Origin: Oryzias latipes
Lineage: Eukaryota > Chordata > Actinopteri > Beloniformes > Adrianichthyidae
Direction: 5' to 3'
DNA: 64,000 bases
NCBI RefSeq assembly: GCF_002234675.1
Contig: NC_019859.2
Location: 35,387,960-35,451,959 of the forward strand
The notes below the pieces were generated by a model. That model was not told where the DNA came from. It ran no database searches and was given only the letters and a program-made list of their open reading frames with translations. Positions 38,838 through 51,259 of this stretch are shown one piece after another. The translations under genes were made by a program, and so were the position numbers. Positions within the stretch are counted from its first letter, which is position 1; each line of letters begins with the position of its first letter.

Positions 38838-39325
38838 ACTAGTGCACAGCCACTGCAGGAGAATTTTGGATCGTTCTGTCTGCTCTGGAAACAAGTAACA
38901 TCAGATATGACGATGATTTCATACGGACTTTTTCACCGTAAGAACCACCACTGCACATTTATTCATTCATCGATGTGCGCTGATGTCCAGCGACGGGTCT
39001 TTCCGTGAATTCGGTTTGGAGGTGTTTAAGATTTTTGGTTTATTGAAAATTTTGCAGTTTGCGTAGTTTATATGCAATTATTGCTTTAATCTTATACAAT
39101 TGTGATCATTCAGAGATGCATGCACAAATGTGACTTTCGAACGACCGTTCCACGTACGTCAAACAGACTTTTCACGCATGAACCACCGATGTTTAACTTT
39201 TATATCGCGTATACGGCGCACATTTCTCATTCAAATGACGTATAATTGACACATGAATTACTAATGACTTGGTTATAAACACAGTTCAAGCATGATTGGC
39301 GTATTGTGCGACGGGTACATAAATC
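38838..39325 (-). repeat. TAAGGCCGTGTC family element, copy D (reversed, degraded)
   Basis: It contains the reverse complement of the family core (ATGTGCGCTGATGTCCAGC) and of the GTGGCTGTG end at about 38840. The far end is not recognisable. Confidence 0.5.
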
Positions 39326-39329
39326 ATGT

Positions 39330-41280
39330 GTTGCGGGAGGTGGCCAAATACGGCGATCTGGACCCGCGCCAGGCTCCTCTGGTGGGAGCCCGGCCGTGGC
39401 CCCCACCGCCTGGCAGCTGACGTAGAACTGGTGCGGATCCGGGGAATTTTTTATTAAAACGAAGCATCGTGGCGGGCGCTGACCATGGTGCTGATGTGAT
39501 GTGACATCAGCTCAGTGCTCTGAATGGCAAAGTGAAGAAATTCAGTGAAGCACGGGTTTATGTGTTCTTTTGGGTGATTTATTCGTACTTCTTTCGTGGC
39601 ACGAGAGATTACGCAATCCTGAGTGAAGTCGGGTTGATTGTTCCTTTAGTTTACTCAGCGTATGGTTATAATGTAAAGCTCGTTATTATTGTTCAACATT
39701 CTAGACCTTTTTATTCCATGTCCTCCCTTTCTATATGTTAGATCATGAATTTTTTACTTCAGATCTGATCTGAAGCAGCGCTGAAAAGACAGAATGATGC
39801 AGAAAAACAGCTGAACTTTTTGTTATATTAATATAAATAATGGATTCATTTGTTTTATGAATGCATATATAAGTTTTGGGGAGGATTTTTACTGATGGTG
39901 TTGCGTAAATTTTGTTTTAATGCACAATTAGAAAAACTAAATGTATTTTTCTGGAGTCATCTCAGATGATATTTGATTTAGTTCTTAATATTTGATTTAA
40001 TACTTGTAAATTTAACTTTTATTTTTATATTGAAATTGATAGATTTTATATTGTCTCTGACAACAACAACGGTGGATCAATAAAATGTGTTCAAGTTGGA
40101 CTTTTAACCAAATTGGGAAGTAATATATAATGGATGATTAATTAATGCTAATTATTTACTGATTAATATTTTGGGTGGGAGGTTTTTTTGGGGGTCTGGT
40201 GGTCTTTAGACGACTTTTAGGCTGGAAAACCGTGACTCTATCTGGCAACACTGGAAGAGATTACATAATGATTCACAGCTTTTATTTAAAAAAAGTGGTC
40301 AAATGAAGCAGAGAGGGGCTGTGAAAAGAGAAAAAGGCAAAGAGAAAGCAAAACCTTTGTTGCCAAATAAAATCTCTGTTTCTTTTGTTCGCTTTAGTAA
40401 AACCTGACAAAATAAAGAAAAGACAGAAAATCATGATTTTTTTTTCCGTCTGGGACTGATTAAATTAAATTAGTGCATTTAATAAAGTTTTTCCAAGTAA
40501 AAATAATGTAAATAATATAAAATGCATTTCTTGATTTGTGATTTCAGTCTTTAAATTCTTGACATTAACATTGTCTAAAAGTGGACCAGTAAGAATGTAA
40601 GGATTAAAAGTATCCATCTGCTGCAGAGGGCCTCATGTCTTTGCTCGCCTGGGGCCCCCATGGGGCCCCCAAACTGCTAAGTCCGCCACTGCTCTTTAGG
40701 AGAGTCTAAAGCAAACAAAAAAGCTTCTGTGGTTTTTTTTAGAGCACATCCAACAGACATGGAGCTCTGCATTCCAACGGAAAAGCAGCCGCATGAAGGT
40801 CCTGATGATGTTTGATGAATGCTTTCCGTGAAAACGCGTAGGCTCTTCAGGAGAGCCAGATAACCGAGGTGCATGTAAACACACCTCGCCACTGTGGAGG
40901 CGGAGCTCTTTCTCCTCAGACCCTGAGGCTGGAGGACGCCGTTTTCATTTCAGGTTCCCACAGGTAAACATCAAGGCAACATTAAGGGTTGGTGCTCAGA
41001 CCTTTTTATAATGTGTTTGTGGACATTTTTAAAAGCATGAGGGGAAAAATAAAATTTCTTATTTTGGTCAGAGATAGACTGATTGAACTTTTTACCACCT
41101 GTGGAGGAAATCTGCTTCCTGACATTTTGTTGACTGCACTGCAGCACAGAAACCCCTTTTTGTGTGAATCACTGACTGCTGCTGAGGGACACTAAGGACC
41201 ACTGCATCATCTTCATCCAACTCCAATCGTCTTCTGATCTTTTTCCAAAGTCTTCCCTGTGGTCTTTTTAGTTAGGCTGA
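39330..41280. other. intergenic, no gene
   Basis: AT-rich. At 40630-40690 there is a CCCCCAAACTGCTAAGTCCGCCACTG-like wording common at the end of fish interspersed repeats. No gene. Confidence 0.35.
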
Positions 41281-41284
41281 TGCC

Positions 41285-41500
41285 GTTTTCTAGCCAAAAT
41301 CTAAAAACCTGTGTGGCTTTTTAGGACATAGTTTCTGCAGAGCGGCAGGAGCTCATCAGCAATTGCCCCATGGGTTGTAGGCGGGACTGTTGGGATGAAG
41401 CAACCCCACTCTCCGTTACCCCTCCCTGTTGCTGAGAGCTCGGGGCAGAGCGACATTTTTTTCATCTGCTCCTGATTCAGATAAAGAAACACTGAGAAAT
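41285..41500 (-). repeat. dispersed repeat, reversed copy of the CCGCTCTGCAG family
   Basis: GTTTCTGCAGAGCGGCAGGAGCTCATCAG followed by GTAGGCGGGAC is the reverse complement of the 18.34-18.42 kb part. Confidence 0.55.
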
Positions 41501-41940
41501 GCCATTTTAAGATTCCTTTTCTTCATACATTCGTAAAAACACCCTTTTTTTTATCAGAGTGGGTCTTTCTTGATGCTGCAGGAAAAGCTGCAGCAGATGA
41601 ATATTGTGTCCTCATGCTGCTCTGTGTCTTCCAATAAAAAGAAAGTTCATTTATGGCTGTAAGGTCGATTTTTTGGGGATAAAAACGTTTTTTTTGAATC
41701 AACATCAGTTGAGAAAAAGTGCTGTTTGCAATTATTCCTGCAATTATAATCTGCACTACAACATTCAAAGGACCTGTATTATGCAAAATCAGCTTTTTGG
41801 GGCTTTTAAGTGTATTTTAATGGTCATTCCTCACTAAAAACAACCCCAAAATGGTATTTTGATCCATTCACACATTTCTGAGGATTCCTTTAAAAACCTG
41901 CTCTCTGAGCACCAGCCCCTCCCAATCCATGAAAACCAGT

Positions 41941-42061
41941 GGCAACTTGACATACCCTGAAACATCCCTCCATTTCTGGACCTGAAAGCTGAGGTTATCC
42001 ACTTCCTTAGCCTCAAACTTACCGTGGTAACTAGCATAACCTGCTTTCTGGAATACCCCCC
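41941..42061 (+). repeat. solo right end of the PIF/Harbinger-like element
   Basis: From GGCAACTTGACATACCCTGA to CTTTCTGGAATACCCCC it matches the last 120 bp of the elements at 52.0 and 56.7 kb. Confidence 0.75.
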
Positions 42062-42860
42062 AGGGCTGCTAGACGTTTATTTCCAACTCAAACCCAACTT
42101 TCCAAGCAGCCCAAACATTTGGGATTCCCGCCTTTTTCCATCTCCTCTACCGAGCCCGCGTCATCACACATGGAACCAGGTCTTCCGGTGGAATCAGGGC
42201 AACGCCTACTTATGTCGTTGTCCATGACAACCGCAGTTACACAAACTAAAGGCAACAAAAAGGTGTGTGTGTGTGGCACCTGGCAGCCCCCACCCCTTTG
42301 CGCGGTAAAGGCCTCAGGGGTTGACCGGTCCACAGCCACATAAAGGTTAGGGACCTTCATGATAAACTGAAACTTGTGATGTCACACCGCCACCATCCAG
42401 ACTTGTTCTGTGCGAGCTTCAACTGGCGCTGCAGGAACGGCAGCAATCAGACACAACATGAACCCTGAAGGCTTGGAAACCTGTTCTTTGTTTCAAACTT
42501 CATTCATAAAATGACACGGAGTTCTTAATGTTTGTGCATTAATTTTCTAGTCCTTCTGAGTAATTCCTAGTTTTAGCTCTTTTAACAATTTTAACACATT
42601 GATTCTTTTAAATGTTTCACCGTGAAATGTTCAATGACTTATAATTGACTTTATTGTTTTTATTAATAGAAGACTTTTCTATTGCTGGCGTAATCCAAGG
42701 CTTATCAAATCTTTCTTTCTTCTTTTTGTACAAAAAGAAAAACCTCATCAATCGAAACCTTCAGATAATTGTTTAAAACTTCATCCAGAGACGTTTTGGC
42801 TCATGATGTTCTGCATGTCTTCATTTTTCAAAGTAAAAGTTCCATAAGTTAAATGCAGGT

Positions 42861-43022
42861 TCTTAAAGTTATTGTTTGTCAGACGCGGTTTGTGTTTGTC
42901 ACATTCCTGCCATGTTTCGGCAGAATCACTAACGCCGTCATCAGAGTCATTGAGTGATTCCACCGAAACATGCCAGGTATGTGACAAACACAAACCACAC
43001 CTGAGAAACAATAACTTTAAGA
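42861..43022. repeat. 70-bp-arm imperfect inverted repeat (hairpin)
   Basis: Arms at 42861-42930 and 42953-43022 pair almost throughout, around a 22-nt spacer. Shared words include CTTAAAGTTATTGTTT, GGTTTGTGTTTGTCACAT and GAATCACT. Because of the symmetry, both strands show near-identical short open frames, which are not genes. It could be a foldback MITE or, if transcribed, an RNA hairpin. Confidence 0.85.
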
Positions 43023-43029
43023 GGTCAGT

Positions 43030-46000
43030 TCACTCTGTTGACACAATGAACTTTATTAAATTAAATTTAGGCTGTTTTTGCAGAAATGAAAGACAGGAAG
43101 ATGATCTGAAATATCTGTGAACATGTAGTGTTTGTCTTTTCAACAGAACTTAAAAAAATATAAATACTTATAGTTGCAGAAGAGCTTGTTATCGTTGATG
43201 GCTCCACGATAGGAGGAAGAAATGAATTTGTATAAACAATATTATGAAAATCAACTGTTCACTTCATGATTTATGAAGTCAATATTGAAATCTCCAAGCA
43301 CTAGTCATCTCCATTAAAAAATATGAATAATAATCTCTACAATCTGTGATTTCTATGAAAACTGATTCAATGTCTGTTTAAAAAATTGATCTTTCAGTCT
43401 TCCCTTTGAAAAAACACAAAATCCTCATTTACATATGAAGAAACTCCTCCCCCTTTTTGTTTTTTGCTTAAAGTTATTCAGTGTCATCATTTAACCACGT
43501 TCCAGATAAAGACAGTTCAGTAAACTCATGCTCTAGTGCAGATAGATACTGCAATCATAAATCCATTCTTTGGTAAGCTTTGGACATTTAGGTGAAAACT
43601 GGGAAAAAACACAAAAACTCTTTGCTCTGGTTGTTGTGATTATTTTAAATGTTAAAAGGCTACTTTCTAATATTTACATCCACCATTTCCAATCTTGCTA
43701 AGACCATTTTTTTCCTGGATCAATGAAATCGATAAACGCTGTGTCCATCTAGTTGAATTAAGATCATTTACAGTCAGCCTTTGTGAAACACGGACAGTTA
43801 AAGTAGAGAATATGACGTCAATTACCTGGAAAGGCGGAGGGTGGCCAACCCATCAATCATGCTTCCCCGTTTCCCTCCCTTTTGTAGTAGTGGGTCTTCC
43901 CACGTCATGTGACCCCCCATGAAGACGTTTGTGCCCAGAGCTGTGACGGTGTAGGGTTTGTGATCACCCCGGTGATGAAGCAGCAAGAGTCGCGGTTAAC
44001 CGCACGTACCCCCCCCCCGTGTTTGTGTGTATTTGATTTAACATTATCTGTAAACATCACGCAAGCAGTTCATTCAAAATCAGACGCACACACAAAAATC
44101 CCCCGTACAGTTTAATGGACTGTCCCTCCCCTGCACAGGAGGATGCAGCTTTTTCCCCCCAGGAGCCCTTGAACTTTGAACACAGGACTTGTAAAAAAAA
44201 TTCAACGAGCTTTGAATCCATGTTCAAGTGTTCCTGCAAAGGTTTTTGGACTCTGTCTCACTCCGTAGTTCAGATTTTGTATCTTAGTGATGTTCTTTTC
44301 TCTTGTGTTATCCATCATGTCTGGTTCAGCTGCTAAGTAGGTTAAGGAAGCTTGATGGTCATTTAGACGTTTGGTTGGGAAAACTGGAGGCTTGTTTTTA
44401 GGTCTTGGATCTCTTTAGTCACACTTTGGACGTCTTAGTCTACGATCACTTCAACACAAGATTGAAAACTTTGTTTGTTGTTGATTTTCTGTAAAAAAAA
44501 AAAGGAGCCTTCGCTGGTCAAACAATTCTTGAACCATGGGCAGAGTACGGTGGCCCTGAAGGGCAAATCCTTCAACACATCGCTCAATACAAAAACCTTT
44601 TTGAGATCACAACGACAAAAAAAACAAATGTTAATAAGAAGTATTACATTTTACAAAACCCAATTTCAGAAACCACAACTTAAAAAACAAAGAGGAAAAA
44701 ACATGTCAGAAAACAAAATGAAATATTAAAAAATGAAAACATTTTACTCTTTGTTTTTTATCCACTGTCCAGAAAGATAATAAAATAATAAGAGTTTGTT
44801 TTTGGAAAAAAAAGACTTTAAAAAAGTGTTAAAAATGCAATTTATGGAATCAAGCTAATAATCCACCACTGCTTTAAAAAGAAGAGACAACAAAATTAAA
44901 ACAAACATAAACTTAAAATTAAAAAAGTAAAAGAGACCCAAAGTGAAAGAACAAGTCAAAAAAATAAAAGACAAAAAAGAGATGGATAAACAGACAGGCA
45001 TGCTTTAAAGGAATGAAAGTTACCAGAAATATGATAAAAAGATTATAAAATACAAAATATTGATCAGCCAGTCAGCCAGTGTCTCAAGTCCGGGTAAACG
45101 CAGAGGGGATCCTCAGAAATGCCACAAAACCTGGAAGACAAATCAAGTGGATCCCAGGAGGCAATTCTGGATCATCTTAGGGGCTTGGAAGGATTTGATA
45201 CCCCAACCTCTCAGTAGACCCAAAATAGCCCCCCTGATATTCTATCTGCACCCCCCACCGGAGCCGTATTGCTGTAGCTCTTCAGTACATAATTCATCAC
45301 GTGTTTCATATCTATATTAAACATAAAAAGCAATTCCTTCTTTCATATGTGCTCGTTGTTGCTGCAGCCTGAATGCGATGAGGAGTTTTCATGACCAGAT
45401 CATATCAATGGACCAGTTTATTAGTTCCTGTTGTGTTTGACAGATTATTGATTTAATCTGTTGTTTTTTTTAATCACCGTCTCCAGGAGCCCCACACTCT
45501 GCAGCCGCCTCGCTGCCGTCTACAGCAGCATTCCCATCACAAAGAAACAAAATCCTGAACTTCCATCCGCTGGAACGCCTGTGTCTGTTCTCTGCGTTAA
45601 GACAAAAAGCAAGAAACACTTTCTGTTGTGTTAAACGTTTATCAACAACGCTTTTTGAGCCCGGAGTCCCAAGTGTGTGGCCTTCTGGCTTTAACGGATG
45701 GTTTTTGTTAGCCGTTAGCGGTTAGCTACTACAACATTTATTTAGAATATACAAAATAAATCAATATCCTGATCGGGAGACAACATCGAATTCCATTGAG
45801 GCTGACGCTACGTGATCAAACCCCATTTCTGATCACGTGATCACGGACATCTCTAAAAGAAATGTGATCATTTCATGCAAATCATACGACTGAAAATGTT
45901 CTAAATTAAGAGATTCAAATGAATTAACTATTTTGGAAACAGCTTTTTGACATCATGCGCTCTCCTCATAAAAAGAACAAAAAAAGAATTACAGCAGGTG

Positions 46001-47360
46001 CGACCCGCCCTTTTACCCGTTTCACCTGCCCTCACTGGCTGAACGCCCCCCCCCCCCCCACCCCACCGTCTGCCACCCTTTGGACTTTTTAGAAAAATTG
46101 ACAAAAGTAAACTTTTGTATTTCCTTGGCAACCGAGGTTTTTTGTAAATCACGCCCACATTCCTAAAATGTTCATATTGTCCTGTGCAGCTCGAGCCAAT
46201 TATTCATGTGCTAAATTTACACAATGTTTCTGTAAAAAAGGTGCTCACGCCGCTTTTGCAGGCTCACGCCGCTTTTGCCGTTCAAATTCTACAGGCTCTA
46301 AAAACCAACATATTTTCCCTAAGTAGCTTCCCAACGATGCTCAAGGAGCGAGGAGGAGGAGTTTCAATTTTGTAGAAAGTATTAATTATTCTGATTTTGA
46401 TTTCTATTCAAGATGGCAGCCAGTTACCAAGGTCAAAGGTCAATAGAACTTCAGTTATGGTGATGACATCTCAGTGATTTTTTGTGAAAGTCGCTTAAAC
46501 AAAAGGTGGTAGCATTTTTTACATAAATGTTTGACCCCCACAAGAGATTTTGGGCCCTGTCATTTTTTTTTCTTGCTGTGATGTCATCATGAGGGCGGGG
46601 CAGGTGGAGGGGTTGTTCACTCTATAGGTGCTGGGGGTTTTGCTAAAAGGCGCAGTAAGAAAGACGATACGTGTAAACAACCTACAGTCCCTCAGGTCCG
46701 AACTGCTGCGGGACGTGAAAAGTGTCCAAATGTCATTTTTTATGTCTCTGTCATTTCCTGGTGTGTGATGCTTTGATGTTGCGCATCTCGGCTACATTTG
46801 GACAGAACTCTTTGATGTGCCGCTCTTTTTTCCCGTGTTTCGTCCACCAGACCCCATTCCGAGCCCAGATGCCAACAGCTGGTTGTGAGTTCCTCATAAA
46901 AGCATAAAGCAAACACCAGCTGCCCTCAGTTTGGGGGAAACAGGCATGAAGCCTGTTGGCATCAGGCGTGCAGACAGCTGTGCAAACCTCTTCAAGAACA
47001 TCTGGAGTGGACTCTTTCACGTGTTCCTAAGGATTTCCATAACTGATGATGGTCAGAATAAACAACAACAACTACCTCAGAGACAGAACCATTTTATCAT
47101 TAGGTCTCGTTTCTTGTGTTGGTTGTGTTACACAAACCCACGCAGCCGTTTCTGCAGAACAGTGACAACGTAGACCTGCCTGATGCTGGACTCGCACCCG
47201 TGCTGAGATAAAGCAGGCCACAGGCGTGCTAAACCTAGAGACACGTTGGAATGACACATCAAGTGAGCATCAGCACTGGATTACCGCGCAGGTTTGGCGC
47301 GTGCACAGACTGCGGAGCGCGGGAGGGGGGTGAGTCCGGCTCAGGCGCGCAGCCCCCGCG
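43030..47360. other. intergenic upstream of ptger1, no gene
   Basis: It contains a reversed part of the ACCAACAGAAAAGCCGCC family (45990-46180), a C-run near 46048-46061 and a short direct duplication of a 19-bp GCTCACGCCGCTTTTGCAG unit at 46243-46280. Otherwise no coding or RNA signal. Confidence 0.4.
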
Positions 47361-47600
47361 GGGAGGATATAAAAGCCCCACGCCGCGCCTCAGACTCAAG
47401 AGTGGATCCTGCAGAGTCCCCACGGAGCGCGAAGGGATAAAGCTCCTCAACGCCATTAATAACGCATGACGTTTACGCGTTTTTACGCATTTTCTTCAGA
47501 CCCCCCCGGATGGCTAGAAGCTCCTCGGGGTTTTTGGTTTGGGGATTTCCTGGACTTTGAAAGGAAATTCCACGAGACTCTGATATTTTAAAGCTGTCTG
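47300..47600 (+). promoter_or_regulatory. ptger1 core promoter and non-coding first exon
   Basis: A TATAAAAG box at 47368-47375 sits in a GC-rich block, so transcription should start near 47400. The following sequence runs to a strong donor CTG|GTAAGT with its GT at 47601, and the next exon opens at 48719 after TCTCTGTCCTGCAG. The window gives no further start codon in frame with the receptor in exon 1. Confidence 0.6.
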
Positions 47601-48267
47601 GTAAGTTTTCAGGGTTTCTGTGGCGCATCAGTAAAGGAGTCCTTTAGTGTAGACCGATGAAAAACTCTAGACGGTTTTTTCATTTACAATGGAGTTTTAT
47701 CATTTTTAGTGAGTAATTACCTTCATTGCAATTTATTTTTAATTTATTTTAGCCTACCACATTACCATTGTTTTATATTCCGCGCCTTTGGACAGTAGAT
47801 CAGTTCTAATCCATGTTTATACAAAAGAATCAAGTTTGACCTTTTACCACTTTTCAATATTCTGGTTACGTTACCATTTTTTTTAGTTATTTCTATGTTA
47901 CTTTGAGGATGTATTTAGCTAAATTATCATTTTATCCACAGCTTTGGCGGTTATTTTTGGCTTGTCCAGATTGACAGAATTAATTTTATTCTCACCTTTT
48001 TTTAATTCCCTGTTGAAGCTCTTGCAGCTGATCTTTTGTTTTTGTGTTTTTTTCTCTTTTCTTTTGATTTGTGTGGTTAATGTAGTAGAAGTGACTTAGG
48101 ATGCTCATGATCCTCAGTAACCAGTTTCACGCACAAGGAATGCCACAAGCTGATCATCGTTGATGACGTCACAATCCTGTTCAGCTCTAATTGCGTCCGC
48201 GGAATCTTCAAATGAAAATTCAAGCGAAGTTTGATGAATGAATGACTGGAGCTTTATTTATGCACCT

Positions 48268-48705
48268 TCACAATAAAAAGACCAAAGAAAGTTTAAAGTT
48301 AGGCAACTTAAGAATAGAATTCAAAAACAGCACAGAATTACAAAAAAAAAACAGTCGGCAATAAAATACATAGAAGATAAATAAGAATGCAAAAAAAACT
48401 AATAACATAGAATAAAACCTCATGAGCTTTAAAGTCAATCTAAAAAGGTAGATTTTTATTTGACATTTGAAGCTGTTCAGGTCAGATTTCATGCGCAGTT
48501 CTGCAGGAATGTTATTCCATAACTGAGGGCCGGCAACGGAACAAGCACGGTGACCCCGGTGTTTCTGCCGTGACCTCGGCACATCAAGCAGAAATTGATT
48601 AGCAGACCTTAAAACTCGAGAACGGCTGAGGGCAGCTAAGGAAAGTGAGGCCATGAAGAGCTTCAAAAACAAACAGGAACAGTCTGAACTGAACTCTGAC
48701 ATGTT
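48268..48705 (-). mobile_element. LINE ORF2 C-terminal fragment
   Basis: Two minus-strand frames hold the tail of a fish non-LTR retrotransposon ORF2: RVQFRLFLFVFEALHGL, then, in another frame, LLDVPRSRQKHRGHRACSVA and LWNNIPAELR. These follow the reverse transcriptase domain in such elements. The frameshift and missing 5' part make it dead. It lies in the first intron of ptger1 and ends about 14 bp before the exon-2 acceptor. A TGAATGAATGA tail marks its 3' end at about 48235. Confidence 0.8.
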
Positions 48706-48758
48706 CTCTGTCCTGCAGCTGTTCCAGCTTTGGGCCACCTGACCAGTGCATCCGGGAC

Positions 48759-51199
48759 ATGTCCGCTCTGAGCCTCCTGGGCCCCTCTGCGCTGCTGCCA
48801 GGGCTGGACAACAGCAGTGTGGAGGAGGTCGGAGCGTCCCTTCAGGGAAACTGTTCCTGGGGGGAGACGAGCACCAAGGGAAAAGTCCTCGTCATTCTGT
48901 CCATGACCCTGGGCATCATCTCCAACACCGTGGCTCTTTTCATTCTGGTCAATGCCTACAAGACTCACCGGCAGGGCTCCAAAGCGACCTTCCTGCTGTT
49001 TGCCACTTCGCTGGTGGTGACAGACTTCATAGGACATGTGGTTCTGGGCGTCCTGGTTCTGCAGCTGTACTTCACAGGAGATGTGGGGCCCGAGCACTCT
49101 GACTCCTCTGACGGCACGTGTCAGTTCATGGGCGGCTGCATGGTGTTCTTCGGCTTGTGCCCTCTCTTCATGGGCTGCGCCATGGCGGCAGAGAGATGCC
49201 TGGGCGTTACCAAACCGCTGCCACATAAGACGATCGTCACCAAAAGTCGCTCAAAGGTTTGTCTGTTGCTCATCTGGCTGGCAGCGCTGTGTGTGGCCCT
49301 GCTGCCCTGCCTCCAGCTGGGCTCGTACACCTACCAGTACCCGGGGACCTGGTGTTTCATCAGCGTGCTCCACCACACCAGCCAGGCGGACTTGGCGTTT
49401 GTGGCGCTCTTCTCCGGGCTTGGGTTGACTGCTCTGAGCGCGGCCCTGCTGTTCAACACAGTCAGCGTACTGAAGCTGGTTTCGGCCCGGCTCCGGAAGA
49501 AGCCCGGCTTCCGTCACCCGGCCCGCTCGCAGGACATAGAGACGGTTGTGCAACTTGTCGGGGTCACGGTCACCTCCTGCATCTGCTGGTGCCCCCTGCT
49601 GGTAAGTTTTCTGAAGTTCAACTGGAGCTGTGAGTTCTCCCCTGGTGGTCGGGGAAAAGGAACTCTTTAGGTTTCATTGATAAAATAATTAAGTCGGATC
49701 CAATTTTCTCGCACATCTCCATTAGAGCGTCACATGTAAGCTAGCCGGAGAGCGTGTAAACAGATAGATGTCGGGAAGTAGGGCAATCTTCCTCCGCTCT
49801 CTGAACTTCTGCCGCTCTGCAGAAACTATGTCACAGAAAACGACAGAAAACGTCATTTTCATAGTTTTGACAACAAATCCAAAGATGATCGGAGGGAGAC
49901 TTTAATCAGTGGCGGAGGACGATGGACAAAATTCGGTCAAATTTGAAGATTCAAATTAAGGGAAAAAAAGGAGAGATTGAAAACAAATAGTTACACAAAC
50001 TCACTACATATGACATTTGTGGTTTAAACCTACAGCCCAGTTTTACCTCATGGCTATCGAACGTTGTTCGCTGTTTATCCAACGGTCTGTTGCCGTTCAA
50101 ATCTTTCAAACTCAAACTTCGATGGCTGAAACTTTTGGTCACCTTTGCCTGAAAACGAGCTGCAGATGAACAGTCTGTCCCTTCAGAACAGCAGAAAGGG
50201 GCATCATGAGTTTAGCTTGTTAACGATGCAAAATTTCTTTATTTGGCCCCAAACACTGAATCTAAGATATTTAATCAACACCAGCAGGTTTCCCTCAAAG
50301 TTGGGCTTAAGCGGCTTTAGTGAATGCTTGATGAAGCAGCGCTACAGTCAGTGAAACCATTTCTGATCCGACCAAAACTAGACATGAGACACAAAAATCA
50401 CTCACAGTTGTCCAAGATTTATGTAATATTGCGCATAAACTACACATAATACGCATAAACTGTGTAATTCTCAACCAACCGAGGAACTTGGAGCAGCTCA
50501 AAACTGAATTCACGTAAAGCCTCGACGGACGTCTGCACACACCGAGGAATGACGAATGCATGGAACACTCATGAGTCACGCATGAATCATGAAAGGCCAA
50601 ACTCTTATACACGGAGAGTGTGCAGAGCGGCTGTGTGACACGGCCTTAACTGAACTGAGGGCCACAGATCCTGATTACGTCTTTAAGACACTTTCTTCAA
50701 AGCTTCAGGACTCTTACTTTTTGACCCTAAAGTTGTGCCGCAGAAGAAGGAGCAGCTTTAGCGCCAAAGGCAGAAGGAGCTTCGCTTTGACCTCAGCAGA
50801 GTCCCTGAGACTTTTGCTTGTTGGCTGCAGGTCATCGGCCTGACGTCTGTCATCGACTCCTACAACGGCAGCGTCGGCGACAAGCTGTGCAGCTACAAAA
50901 GCTGGATGGTGATCGGCGTGAGGATGGCCACGTGGAACCAGATCCTCGACCCCTGGGTCTACATCCTGCTGCGCCGCTCCGTTCTGCGCAAAATCTACCT
51001 CATCGCCAAGTGCCAGGCGGGGCTCCATGGCGGGCCGCTGGGAGAAGAGCTCTCTGCCCAGCGTGGACATGAACAAAGTCAACAAAGTCTGAGGGGAGAT
51101 GTCCAAACACGGACACTGAATGACGTTTCCAACGTTGCTTCTGTGACGGAAGAGCAGTCCAAGTCTGACAGTTTGGAATCCCAAATGTTCCTTTTTTGA
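48759..51199 (+). CDS. ptger1: prostaglandin E2 receptor EP1 subtype
   Basis: A class A GPCR of the plasma membrane that binds PGE2; EP1 signals mainly through Gq and calcium. Coding exons are 48759-49601 and 50831-51199, joined in phase 0 (donor CTG|GTAAGT, acceptor GCTGCAG|GTC), giving 403 residues; human EP1 has about 402. The ATG at 48759 is the first in the exon, just after the acceptor at 48717-48718. Visible features: N-glycosylation sites Asn18 and Asn31, TM1 at about 43-66, an ERC in place of DRY after TM3 as in EP receptors, the prostanoid GTWCF motif in extracellular loop 2, and DPWVYILLR in TM7, whose Arg contacts the prostanoid carboxylate. The intron at the end of TM6 is the one typical of prostanoid receptors. 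The tail is Ser/Thr/Gln-rich. Teleosts may carry two EP1 copies, so the a/b suffix is open. Confidence 0.9.
49735..49905 (+). repeat. dispersed repeat, CCGCTCTGCAG family
   Basis: GTAAGCTAGCCGG ... GCCGCTCTGCAGAAACTATGTC ... GATGATCGGAGGGAGACTTTAA, in the ptger1 intron. Confidence 0.55.
50386..50648 (+). repeat. TAAGGCCGTGTC family element, copy E (3' half)
   Basis: It has the family core GACGGACGTCTGCACACACC and the terminal GTGTGACACGGCCTTA. The 5' half is missing. It is in the ptger1 intron, about 180 bp before the last exon. Confidence 0.65.
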
Positions 51200-51211
51200 A
51201 GTTCAATGAGA

Positions 51212-51217
51212 GCTGCT

Positions 51218-51255
<38 letters not shown>
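51212..51255 (+). repeat. CTG and ATG trinucleotide repeat in the ptger1 3' UTR
   Basis: A run of GCT units passes into a run of GAT units just after the ptger1 stop codon. Confidence 0.9.

Positions 51256-51259
<4 letters not shown>

Noticed and set aside
42781..43120. Similar short proteins on both strands
   Set aside because: They result from the inverted repeat at 42861-43022 and are not genes.
48663..49226. 187-residue minus-strand frame
   Set aside because: Antisense to the ptger1 first coding exon; no homology recognised, and the sense frame is clearly a GPCR.
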